Notes: generated from the letters alone by a model not told the origin. Positions 16,994 to 23,172 are shown, counted from the stretch's first letter. The stretch is 24,449 bases of DNA from Coriobacteriia bacterium (GCA_009781535.1 WQXX01000003.1:1-24449); one strand, 5' to 3'. Numbers and translations: made by a program.

Positions 16994-17884
16994 TCATTCT
17001 ATAGAGCTGTCATTTACATATGATAAATCAGCCCAATTCTTTATGTCACCAAGGAAGATGGCTCTTATCTGTTCTTTGGACAAACTATCTATGCTGCAAT
17101 CATTGTTTACGATGACAGCAATACCGTCGAGGGCAATCTTGGTTGCCTTGAGGCCGCCAGAAAGTTCAGTATCCTTTAGGTCTCGAGAAGACATGCCAAT
17201 GTCGCAGATTCCGTTGATGGTATTGCTCATACCGGTCGAGGAATCTGTAGTGTTTAACTCGATACTCACATTCGGATTCAAGAGGGCATAGGCCTCCTTA
17301 AGTTTTTCCATGACCGGTGTGACTGATGATGAGCCACCGATGACAACCTTACCACTTGCGCCATTACTGACAAATGGAGAGGCACTGTCGTTTACTGCGA
17401 TGTAGTTGCTATCAGTGACAACTTTCTGTCCTTCTTTGCTCATAATGAAATTTATGAAATCCTGTGTCTGCTGGTTAAGGTCTCCATTGGTTGCAATGAG
17501 GAAGGGGCGTGAGATTGTGTAACTGCCATTCTTAACATTTTCAGGAGTTGCCTTAACTCCATCGATTTTTAGAGCTTTAACAGTGTTGTTGAGCGAGCCG
17601 AGGGAGATATACCCGATTGCATTTAAATCGCCTGCAATCGTTGTCATCATGACAGACGTTGAGTTTGTAGTAACAGCGCTAAGCGCAATTCCATCAACTT
17701 TTTTACCATAAGTATTAATGGTATAGACTTCAAACAATTCTACGAATGCGGTGCGCGTACCCGATCCGTCCTCACGTGCTATCACATGGATACCTCCTCT
17801 TTCGCCGAAGCATCCAACAAGGCTTGACAGAGCAAGGATAGCAGTCATTGCAAACGTAATAATCTTAATCAAATTCTTTTTCAA
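16994..17884 (-). CDS. pstS: phosphate-binding lipoprotein PstS, circularly permuted
   Basis: Captures phosphate outside the membrane for PstCA-B. I chose the TTG at 17884 because AAAGGAGC stands 6 bp ahead; the ATG 20 codons upstream (17944) lacks a site and would bury the signal peptide. The 296-residue product has a lipoprotein signal (MKKNLIKIITFAM...) with lipobox LVGC (Cys25). The two halves are swapped relative to usual PstS. The normally C-terminal segment (REDGSGTRTAF at 37-47, AIGYISLGSL, NVKNGSYTISRP) comes first. The normally N-terminal segment (GGSSSVTPV at 183-191, then CDIGMSSRDLKD, LDGIAVIVN) comes second. Each half is present once and complete, so this looks like a circular permutation, not truncation. 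Confidence 0.93.
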   Translation of the reverse strand: MKKNLIKIITFAMTAILALSSLVGCFGERGGIHVIAREDGSGTRTAFVELFEVYTINTYGKKVDGIALSAVTTNSTSVMMTTIAGDLNAIGYISLGSLNNTVKALKIDGVKATPENVKNGSYTISRPFLIATNGDLNQQTQDFINFIMSKEGQKVVTDSNYIAVNDSASPFVSNGASGKVVIGGSSSVTPVMEKLKEAYALLNPNVSIELNTTDSSTGMSNTINGICDIGMSSRDLKDTELSGGLKATKIALDGIAVIVNNDCSIDSLSKEQIRAIFLGDIKNWADLSYVNDSSIE

Positions 17885-17912
17885 AGATGCTCCTTTATAT
17901 AAGCTTAAATGC

Positions 17913-17946
17913 TGTTTCTTTGTATGTACATATGATAGAAACAAAG
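17913..17946 (-). promoter_or_regulatory. imperfect palindrome in the pstS leader
   Basis: TGTTTCT (17913-17919) matches AGAAACA (17937-17943), and the overlapping CTTTGT (17918-17923) matches ACAAAG (17941-17946). It lies 29-62 bp upstream of the pstS start, where the phosphate regulator would bind. It is not a recognised Pho box; the role is inference. Confidence 0.35.
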
Positions 17947-18020
17947 TACCAAGCGCTCGTTGGATAAACGTAATAGATTTGTAAAATTTGTTTGTTTAGA
18001 GAAATCTCTTTGCAAATAGT

Positions 18021-18109
18021 GTCTGGCTTCGAATCCCCTCAAATCAACCAACAAAAATAACCCTGCAAGCAGGGTTACAGTTGTTGGTGGAGCCAACGAG
18101 GGGATTCGA
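18021..18109 (-). repeat. second copy of tRNA-Thr 3' end, terminator and element start
   Basis: 89 bp nearly identical to 18212-18299. Read on the minus strand it holds the last 22 nt of tRNA-Thr including CCA (18109-18088), the terminator hairpin (18076-18059, T-run now interrupted), the inverted T-arm (18040-18028) and the first bases of the repeat element (GCCAGAC), after which similarity stops. It therefore marks a second, decayed element unit in tandem. Confidence 0.9.
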
Positions 18110-18231
18110 TGCGATTTTGAAAAACAAAATCGCATGTCCTTGTTCACTCCGTTCACTTCGGACACTCGGCTGCAAACGTGCCACAGGCACGTTTGCGACG
18201 CCTCGTCCCATGTCTGGCTTCGAATCCCCTC
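18110..18231 (-). repeat. tRNA-3'-end repeat element, copy A (Thr)
   Basis: Minus-strand order: inverted T-arm GAGGGGATTCGAA (18231-18219), GCCAGACATGGG (18218-18207), a short spacer, a perfect 11-bp hairpin with GCAAACGTGCC arms (18196-18172), a GTCC...GGAC-bounded block, and a perfect 10-bp terminal hairpin (18134-18110, TGCGATTTTG arms). The duplicated tRNA-Thr 3' end follows directly. It shares this plan and long identical stretches with copies at 20761-20961 and 21166-21286. The open frames through it differ among copies, so it is not coding. Confidence 0.88.
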
Positions 18232-18242
18232 AGTAAACCAAC

Positions 18243-18266
18243 AAAAAAAACCCTGCAAGCAGGGTT
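18243..18266 (-). terminator. rho-independent terminator of tRNA-Thr
   Basis: On the minus strand AACCCTG-cttg-CAGGGTT is followed by eight T. It begins 12 bp after the CCA end of tRNA-Thr. A degraded copy lies at 18051-18076. Confidence 0.88.
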
Positions 18267-18277
18267 ACAGTTGTTGG

Positions 18278-18353
18278 TGGAGCCAACGAGGGGATTCGAA
18301 CCCCTGACCTGCTGATTACGAATCAGCTGCTCTACCGGCTGAGCTACGTTGGC
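18278..18353 (-). tRNA. tRNA-Thr (anticodon CGT)
   Basis: A complete 76-nt cloverleaf including encoded CCA. Acceptor stem GCCAACG/CGTTGGC, D-arm GCTC...GAGC, anticodon stem GCTGA/TCAGC with loop TTCGTAA (anticodon CGT, codon ACG), and T-arm AGGGG-TTCGAAT-CCCCT. The last 22 nt are repeated downstream at 18109-18088. Confidence 0.97.
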
Positions 18354-18384
18354 GTCAGGTTTGCGCCTTATGTAAGGCAGAGGC

Positions 18385-18412
18385 AGTATACCAAAATGGA
18401 GCTTTATGTGTA
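18385..18412 (-). promoter_or_regulatory. promoter of tRNA-Thr
   Basis: Minus strand TACACA (18412-18407), a 16-bp spacer, then TATACT (18390-18385), 32 bp ahead of the tRNA 5' end. Position and -10 quality make this a good stable-RNA promoter candidate. Confidence 0.6.
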
Positions 18413-18483
18413 CCCCAGAGAGTGTATCGGCATCCCATAGAGTGTAAAGACCGTTTTGGATACTGCTTTGAATAGTGGTACGG

Positions 18484-18723
18484 TTATGCTCTCAAGGAGT
18501 CAATAAGGGAAACAAGATCGGCAACGGTTTCGATAGCTCCGGCTTGCTCAGGATTGACTTCGACCTTAAACTCCTCTTCAAGCATCATGATTATCTCAAC
18601 GGCATCCAAGGAATCAGCCTCAAAATCCTCTTTGAGTCTCGATTCAAGAGCTACAATATTCTCATCAATGCTTAAACCTTCAACTAGTACTCGGCGAACG
18701 ACTTCAAATGTTGATTCTGCCAT
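18484..18723 (-). CDS. acpP: acyl carrier protein
   Basis: A small acidic cytosolic carrier of fatty-acyl intermediates. I place the start at the ATG at 18723 (79 residues), preceded by CGGAGGA and AAAGGA; the frame extends 27 codons upstream, but that part is unlike ACP. The phosphopantetheine site is Ser38 in EADSLDAVE, followed by the characteristic helix MMLEEEFKVEV. Length and charge fit AcpP. It stands alone, away from fab genes, divergent from the HtrA fusion. A carrier for another pathway cannot be excluded. Confidence 0.93.
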   Translation of the reverse strand: MAESTFEVVRRVLVEGLSIDENIVALESRLKEDFEADSLDAVEIIMMLEEEFKVEVNPEQAGAIETVADLVSLIDSLRA

Positions 18724-18814
18724 TTCCTCCGTTATCCTTTCTGTCAACAAATCTTGATATACTCTTGCTGGCATAATACTGTCACACAAAACTGATAATG
18801 GCAAGGGAGATTCA

Positions 18815-20560
18815 ATGGATGATTTGGTATTGTATTACTCACCAACATGCCCATATTCTCAGAAAGTGCTTCGCTTTCTTCAAAATGAGGGGATAAGTCT
18901 GACTTTGGCAAGCACGCTGGAGTTCAGCAATCAACAGCGGCTTATTGAGGCCGGTGGAAAATACCAGGTACCCTGTCTCTTCATCGGCAAGAAGGCATTA
19001 TATGAATCGAATGACATCATCGACTACCTGAAAGAACGATACTTCTTGAAAAGCGAAGATCCGCAGCTCTTGCAATCAGAAGAGTCACAGCCGGGCTCTA
19101 ATCCTAAAGAGTCGTGTACAGGACCTCAAGAACTATCAGAAACGGATGAGCCTACCATTCAGACTGCTTCAGAATCCATCTCCCAAGCAAGGTCTGCATT
19201 GAGCTCTCAGCCGAGCGAAGAACCGACAGCTCAAGGTGCGCCCTATACTGCATCCCACTTGGAATCAAAACAGAACTATCTCTTCACGCAGGCACAGCAC
19301 GTGCATCTGAAACAATACCCAAGGGAAACACCACCCCCCTACAAAACTCCCTTTGTTCCAACTGCAAGGCATGCAGGAGTAGATGCAAGACCCGTTAGAC
19401 GACAAAGACGCTCCTCAGCAAACGGGATATCGTTCCTGATTGGTTTGGTTGGAGTAGTTGTTGGAGCTCTGCTTGCTACGCTCATTCTGTTTTTCGCTAC
19501 TGGTGGGTTCTCCACATTTAGAGGCCCAGGAACCTATGTTGGCAATGGCCAGAGCCTTACTCCTATAATCATCACCCCACAATCAGAGGATCCGACTCTT
19601 GCAGAAGTTGTCGCTTATAAGGTCATGCCTTCGATTGTAAACATCGATGTGTATACAACGACTTCAGGGTCAAGCACCACAACAGATAACGGAAGCCATC
19701 CACAGAACGTCTTAAGGCGGTTTGGACTTGGCTCAGGGATCATCATCAGTTCTGATGGATACATACTCACCAATTACCATGTGCTTGAAGGCGGCGATAG
19801 GTTCCTCGTAAATATAAACGGCGCGGATCGTCTGGAGGCAACACTGGTCGGTAGCGATCCTCAATCGGACCTCGCTATACTCAAAGTTGACGCGATTGAA
19901 CTGGTACCTATTGAGATCAGGGATTCATCAGAAGTGCGTGTAGGGGAGTGGGTGATGGCAGTCGGCAGTCCTTTTGGTCTTGAACGATCAGTATCGACCG
20001 GTATCGTCTCAGCACTGTTCCGCTCTACAACGCTTGAAAGTACCGACGGAATCAATATCTACGCAAACCTTATCCAGACTGATGCTGCTATCAATCCCGG
20101 AAACTCTGGCGGTGCCCTCGTCGACTCCCAAGGGCGCCTCATAGGGGTTACTACCCTTATAAGCTCATCTTCAGGCTCGAATTCGGGGGTTGGGTTTGCG
20201 ATTCCAAGCAATTACGCAATGAACATTGCAGAACAGATCATGAGCGGAGAGCCAGTCAAACATGCGTTTCTCGGCGTAACTTTGCAGACTGTGAACTCTG
20301 TCAATGCAAGTCAGCTTGGAGTCAGTGTTTCCAGCGGTGTATACATTGATTCAGTTGTGCCAGGATCTCCTGCTGATGGCGTAGATATCCGAAGGGGAGA
20401 CGTTGTTATTGCGTTTAACGGGAAAGCCGTGAACTCCGCAACCGAGCTCATCATTGATGTGCGCGGGCAGCTGGTAGGGGATACGGTGACATTAACGATT
20501 GTGCGTGGCATCAGGACATTCGATGTCGTTGTAACCCTCGGCGCTGACACCGACGCTTGA
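18815..20560 (+). CDS. glutaredoxin-transmembrane-HtrA serine protease-PDZ fusion
   Basis: 581 residues. Residues 1-77 are a glutaredoxin/GST-N-like fold with active site CPYS (Cys12-Ser15), the cis-proline VP (52-53) and a NDIIDYL helix end. Residues 80-200 are a hydrophilic Ser/Gln/Pro-rich linker ending in RRQRR. A membrane helix spans 204-228. Outside is an HtrA/DegP trypsin-like protease with the triad His322 (TNYHVLEG), Asp352 (SDLAIL) and Ser431 (NPGNSGGALV), then a PDZ domain at about 484-577 (FLGVTL, GSPAD-GDVVIAFNG). AAGGGAG precedes the ATG. The protease is an expected envelope quality-control enzyme; the cytoplasmic redox head is not standard for HtrA. The fusion is in one uninterrupted frame. 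Confidence 0.92.
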   Translation: MDDLVLYYSPTCPYSQKVLRFLQNEGISLTLASTLEFSNQQRLIEAGGKYQVPCLFIGKKALYESNDIIDYLKERYFLKSEDPQLLQSEESQPGSNPKESCTGPQELSETDEPTIQTASESISQARSALSSQPSEEPTAQGAPYTASHLESKQNYLFTQAQHVHLKQYPRETPPPYKTPFVPTARHAGVDARPVRRQRRSSANGISFLIGLVGVVVGALLATLILFFATGGFSTFRGPGTYVGNGQSLTPIIITPQSEDPTLAEVVAYKVMPSIVNIDVYTTTSGSSTTTDNGSHPQNVLRRFGLGSGIIISSDGYILTNYHVLEGGDRFLVNINGADRLEATLVGSDPQSDLAILKVDAIELVPIEIRDSSEVRVGEWVMAVGSPFGLERSVSTGIVSALFRSTTLESTDGINIYANLIQTDAAINPGNSGGALVDSQGRLIGVTTLISSSSGSNSGVGFAIPSNYAMNIAEQIMSGEPVKHAFLGVTLQTVNSVNASQLGVSVSSGVYIDSVVPGSPADGVDIRRGDVVIAFNGKAVNSATELIIDVRGQLVGDTVTLTIVRGIRTFDVVVTLGADTDA

Positions 20561-20613
20561 TGCTGGAAACTTGAAAATGTTTTTTGATCAATAACCAGTC
20601 GAAGGAAAAACTT

Positions 20614-20642
20614 TTGCTATGTTGAGTTGTTTGCGGTACAAT
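20614..20642 (+). promoter_or_regulatory. promoter of tRNA-CAT
   Basis: TTGCTA (20614-20619), a 17-bp spacer and TACAAT (20637-20642), 14 bp before the mature tRNA 5' end. A good sigma-70-type match in the right place. Confidence 0.65.
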
Positions 20643-20656
20643 CCTCAAGCGCACAT

Positions 20657-20731
20657 GGGCCCTTAGCTCAACGGTGGAGCAGGGGACTCATAATCCCTTG
20701 GTTACAGGTTCGAATCCTGTAGGGCCCACCA
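20657..20731 (+). tRNA. tRNA with anticodon CAT (Ile2 or elongator Met)
   Basis: 75 nt including CCA. Acceptor GGGCCCT/AGGGCCC, anticodon stem GGGGA/TCCCT, loop CTCATAA (anticodon CAT), T-loop TTCGAAT. It is not an initiator: base 1 pairs with base 72, and the three G-C pairs at the base of the anticodon loop are missing. The layout recalls E. coli ileX, so Ile2 (lysidine-modified) is my preference over elongator Met, but sequence alone does not settle it. The last 23 nt recur at 20962-20984 with one mismatch. Confidence 0.93.
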
Positions 20732-20760
20732 TTTGCAGGTTGATAATAGTTGTCCCTAAA

Positions 20761-20961
20761 GGATTCGAAGCCAGACATGGGATTCGAGTGCCCGGAAAAC
20801 GTACCAGTGATACGTTTTCAGCGAGAATGGGGAGCGCTTGCGCGAACCCCCGGGCAAGGAAGCGTCGCAAAGGTGCCTGTGGCACTTTTACAGCTGAGCG
20901 TCCGTAGTGAGCGGAGCGAACTAGGACACGAAACGTAAGCCGGGAAGCGGCGACGCGTTTC
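20761..20961 (+). repeat. tRNA-3'-end repeat element, copy B (CAT tRNA), with a structured insert
   Basis: The longest copy. Inverted T-arm GGATTCGAA (20761-20769), GCCAGACATGGG (20770-20781), then an insert of about 80 nt not seen in copies A and C. The insert folds: outer GCCCGG/CCGGGC (20790-20795 with 20850-20855), GAAAACGTA/TACGTTTTC (20795-20803 with 20811-20819) and a GC-rich inner hairpin around TTGC. The shared core follows (20867-20929), and then a GAAACG...CGTTTC terminal hairpin (20930-20961) replaces the ATTTTG type of A and C. The duplicated tRNA end follows at once. Confidence 0.88.
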
Positions 20962-20984
20962 TTCGAATCATGTAGGGCCCACCA
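20962..20984 (+). repeat. duplicated 3' end of the CAT tRNA
   Basis: 23 nt matching 20709-20731 (T-loop through CCA) with a single C-to-A change, 253 bp downstream. It is att-like in position, but no integrase gene is nearby. Confidence 0.93.
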
Positions 20985-20990
20985 GCATAC

Positions 20991-21018
20991 TTGCCAGCTG
21001 TATGCTATGTGCTATACT
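20991..21018 (+). promoter_or_regulatory. promoter of tRNA-Asn
   Basis: TTGCCA (20991-20996), a 16-bp spacer and TATACT (21013-21018), 21 bp before the tRNA. The -35 begins only 7 bp after the duplicated tRNA end of element B, so that element separates two independently expressed tRNA genes. Confidence 0.65.
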
Positions 21019-21039
21019 AGGCAACCGCGCCAACCGAAT

Positions 21040-21114
21040 TCCTCGGTAGCTCAATGGCAGAGCAATCGGCTGTTAACCGATTTGTTGTAGGTTCGAGCCC
21101 TACCCGAGGAGCCA
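21040..21114 (+). tRNA. tRNA-Asn (anticodon GTT)
   Basis: 75 nt with encoded CCA. Acceptor TCCTCGG/CCGAGGA with discriminator G, anticodon stem ATCGG/CCGAT, loop CTGTTAA (anticodon GTT), T-arm GTAGG-TTCGAGC-CCTAC. The last 22 nt recur exactly at 21287-21308. Confidence 0.97.
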
Positions 21115-21123
21115 GAATAATCT

Positions 21124-21150
21124 CGAGCTCACATAACGTGAGCTCGTTTT
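21124..21150 (+). terminator. rho-independent terminator of tRNA-Asn
   Basis: CGAGCTCAC-ataac-GTGAGCTCG (9-bp perfect stem) followed by TTTT, 9 bp after the tRNA CCA. A second copy lies 194 bp downstream. Confidence 0.88.
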
Positions 21151-21165
21151 CGTTTGCAGCTGAGT

Positions 21166-21286
21166 GGGCTCGAAGCCAGACATGGGGCCCAGCGTAAGCA
21201 AAGGTGCCAGTGGCACGTTTGTAGCTGGGCGTCCGTAGTGAGCGGAGCGAACTAGGACACGCGATTTTGCGTTCTTCAAAATCGCA
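21166..21286 (+). repeat. tRNA-3'-end repeat element, copy C (Asn)
   Basis: Inverted T-arm GGGCTCGAA (21166-21174), GCCAGACATGGGG (21175-21187), the shared core (21198-21260) and a terminal hairpin GCGATTTTG/CAAAATCGC (21261-21269 with 21277-21285). The GTCC...GGACAC block is identical to copy B, while the terminal hairpin resembles copy A, so the copies look mosaic. The left-end bases follow tRNA-Asn (GGGCTCGAA) and not the GGATTCGAA of copies A and B. Confidence 0.88.
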
Positions 21287-21348
21287 TCGAGCCCTACCCG
21301 AGGAGCCAGAATATTCTCGAGCTCACAAAACGTGAGCTCGTTTCGTTT
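21287..21348 (+). repeat. duplicated tRNA-Asn 3' end plus terminator
   Basis: 62 bp matching 21093-21155 with only a few differences. It contains 22 identical tRNA bases through CCA and an intact second terminator hairpin (21318-21340, followed by TTT). The duplication thus includes the functional transcription end. Confidence 0.93.
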
Positions 21349-21401
21349 AAAATAACCTCGGCCATTCTATTCAACATTCTTGTACATGAATTGGATGATT
21401 C

Positions 21402-22139
21402 TTGAATACCGGAAATGACAATCAGAAGTCAATGGTGCGATGGGTTGCATCATCAATCGACCACACGCTGCTTAAGCCAGAGGCGCAGTCAAAAGACATT
21501 ATTGTGCTCTGCGAGCAAGCTTGCGCTTGTGGTTTTGCTGCTGTATGCATAAATCCCTGTTACGTCGCTCTCGCAGCATCGATTCTTGCGGACACAGATA
21601 TCGGTGTATGCACGGTTATCGGGTTTCCGCTCGGTTCAACTTTTACCAGAGTCAAGGTGCTTGAGGCACAGGAGGCGCTTTCATCGGGGGCAACAGAGAT
21701 TGATATGGTCATGAATATCGCCGCGGCGAAGGATGGACTCTGGGAGTTTGTAGAGCATGACATAAGCGCGGTTGTTGCAGTTGCAAATGAGTTTGGGTTA
21801 GAAAAGGGCAAAACGATTCCAGTCAAGGTCATCCTGGAGTGTTGCCTTTTGTCAGATGAAGAAAAGCATCGTGCGTGTCAAGCTGCCGTCGCTGCTGGGG
21901 CTGCCTATGTAAAGACTTCGACCGGATTTGCCGCCGGAGGGGCAGTGGTCAAGGATGTTAAGCTGTTGCGCAAATCCGTAGGGCTTTCCTGCGGCGTTAA
22001 GGCCTCCGGCGGCATACGTAATGCAAAAGACGCTGTTGCAATGCTACTGGCTGGAGCAGATCGTCTGGGTACTTCTGCTGGTCTTGCCATCATCAACGAG
22101 ATGATATCTCAAAATGAAGACGAATCCTGCGGTTTCTAA
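21402..22139 (+). CDS. deoC: deoxyribose-phosphate aldolase
   Basis: Splits 2-deoxyribose-5-phosphate to glyceraldehyde-3-phosphate and acetaldehyde in deoxynucleoside catabolism. A 245-residue class I aldolase (TIM barrel) with SSIDHTLLKPEA at the N-terminus, CTVIGFPLG, the proton-relay Asp in EIDMVMNI, the Schiff-base Lys in YVKTSTGF and the second Lys in CGVKASGGIR. Two starts are possible: TTG at 21402 or ATG at 21432 (235 residues); neither has a strong ribosome site. It begins 53 bp after the second tRNA-Asn terminator. No other deo genes are adjacent. C-terminal Cys-Gly-Phe is unremarkable. Confidence 0.95.
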   Translation: MNTGNDNQKSMVRWVASSIDHTLLKPEAQSKDIIVLCEQACACGFAAVCINPCYVALAASILADTDIGVCTVIGFPLGSTFTRVKVLEAQEALSSGATEIDMVMNIAAAKDGLWEFVEHDISAVVAVANEFGLEKGKTIPVKVILECCLLSDEEKHRACQAAVAAGAAYVKTSTGFAAGGAVVKDVKLLRKSVGLSCGVKASGGIRNAKDAVAMLLAGADRLGTSAGLAIINEMISQNEDESCGF

Positions 22140-22631
22140 GCGCTTTCAAATCAAAATTGCCCCCTTGTGCCATCGAGGTTGTATGCCGGCCAACGGTAGC
22201 GGGATTATATGTTTTTGATCAGATTAGGTGCTGCGAAAGAAGGGGGTGGTGTAAAACTGTGGTATGGTATATGCGCGCAAGGGATTGATCGTAGGTGTAA
22301 ATGCCGTTGAATGATTCGCTGATTGTTTACTGATTGTTCATCAAGATTAGCCATTTCGTTTTTTGAGGTGATTCATGTATTAATCCGGTTGTAATAATCA
22401 TGGGGCACTCGTCGATTGACTATTGATTCAGAATCATAATCCTAACTTGGCATTGAAGGCTTACCCGCGTTGTGAAGATCTCTTAAGGTAACTCGATCAC
22501 TTTCTTTTTATCCTGTCTGTATCAGAATAGACTACATCTAGCTCTTGTCAAATGATGTGTCAGACTCAAGTAAGAAAGGCCAGGCTTGGTGTTTGAGGGT
22601 TGTTCACGCAGGCTTACTTCTGCGCAAAGAC
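22140..22631. other. gene-free stretch after deoC
   Basis: About 490 bp without a gene I can support. It contains a short direct repeat CTGATTGTT (22319-22327 and 22330-22338) and a 13-bp palindrome TGATTC-a-GAATCA (22424-22436) just after TTGAC. No tRNA, riboswitch or clear terminator is recognised. An open frame on the plus strand at 22545-22865 is the shadow of the toxin gene. Confidence 0.5.
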
Positions 22632-22886
22632 TCAGTAATGCCCCTTGCATGCATAAATCTCTATCCTGTTATCGACGATTGCAAAGACAAGCCGATTTAC
22701 ATCATCAATACGCACACTCCACCATCCAGAAAGATCCCCTTTGAGCGGTTCTGGTTTCCCGAAGCCCTCATATCCGTTACGTTCGATGTCTTTGATGAGC
22801 ACGTTAATCCTGCGCAGCGTTTTCTTGTCTTGTGTTTGCCAATACTCATAGTCCTTCCACGCTGATTCATGCCATAGCTTTAACAT
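22632..22886 (-). CDS. YoeB-family toxin (ribosome-dependent mRNA interferase)
   Basis: 84 residues, the length of E. coli YoeB, with the full pattern: an N-terminal W-x5-W-DYEYW segment, the central GKPEPLKGDLSGWWSVRI block holding the catalytic Glu and Arg, HRLV-like NRLVFAI and the C-terminal ACKGHY with the catalytic His next to the last Tyr. It would cleave mRNA at the ribosomal A site when freed from its antitoxin. The ATG directly abuts the antitoxin stop codon (TAG-ATG), with GAGGGA inside the antitoxin's last codons. Confidence 0.92.
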   Translation of the reverse strand: MLKLWHESAWKDYEYWQTQDKKTLRRINVLIKDIERNGYEGFGKPEPLKGDLSGWWSVRIDDVNRLVFAIVDNRIEIYACKGHY

Positions 22887-23147
22887 CTATCCCTCTATCA
22901 GATCGCGTATCACTATATTACGCCCCGCATCTACGTCTGCCTTCACTTTAAGCAAATGCCTGATGTTCCCTTCGCTGTAAAAGGGGTCTGTATCTTGTAG
23001 CTTGATGACAAAAGGTATACCGCCTTCTCGAACTGATTGCCGTACAAAAATACTGACAGCTGTAGAGAAGTTCAAGCCTAGCTCACCGAAAAGCCTCTCC
23101 CCTTCTTCTTTGAGCGCGTCATCGATTCTGATATTGACTTGTGCCAT
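22887..23147 (-). CDS. RelB/DinJ-type (RHH) antitoxin
   Basis: 86 residues from the ATG at 23147, preceded by AAAGGAG 8 bp away; the open frame runs 50 codons further upstream, but that region is promoter and operator. MAQVNIRIDDALKEEGERLF is a ribbon-helix-helix N-terminus of the RelB/DinJ family, followed by GLNFSTAVSIFVRQSV and GIPF. The C-terminal part is the expected toxin-binding region. It is paired with a YoeB-type toxin, which more often travels with a YefM/Phd antitoxin. It should repress its own promoter. Confidence 0.88.
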   Translation of the reverse strand: MAQVNIRIDDALKEEGERLFGELGLNFSTAVSIFVRQSVREGGIPFVIKLQDTDPFYSEGNIRHLLKVKADVDAGRNIVIRDLIEG

Positions 23148-23172
23148 GGCAACTACTCCTTTCTGCGCTGTA

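Noticed and set aside
17885..17944. ATG at 17944 as the pstS start
   Set aside because: No ribosome site, and it would put 20 residues before the lipoprotein signal. The TTG at 17884 has AAAGGAGC in the right place.
17905..18258. Minus-strand open frame of 117 codons through element A
   Set aside because: It is composed of element, duplicated tRNA end and pstS leader. The same element in copies B and C reads in a different frame, so it is not a gene.
20674..20907. Open frame of 77 codons over the CAT tRNA and element B (also the 65-codon minus-strand frame at 20688-20885)
   Set aside because: It begins inside the tRNA and runs through a repeat whose frame is not kept in copies A and C. The peptides are typical of mis-annotated tRNA-derived open frames.
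20709..20984. Standard prophage or ICE integration at tRNA 3' ends
   Set aside because: The intervals are only 190-253 bp with no integrase or other gene, and they contain an inverted T-arm copy that att-site recombination does not produce.
18021..21348. CRISPR array as the explanation of the repeats near the tRNAs
   Set aside because: The repeats are tRNA ends and terminators at three separate loci with long, related interiors. There is no regular short repeat-spacer pattern and no cas gene.
22424..22436. 13-bp palindrome in the gene-free stretch as a regulator site or small RNA promoter
   Set aside because: Too short, with no gene or terminator to go with it; a chance occurrence is likely in AT-rich DNA.
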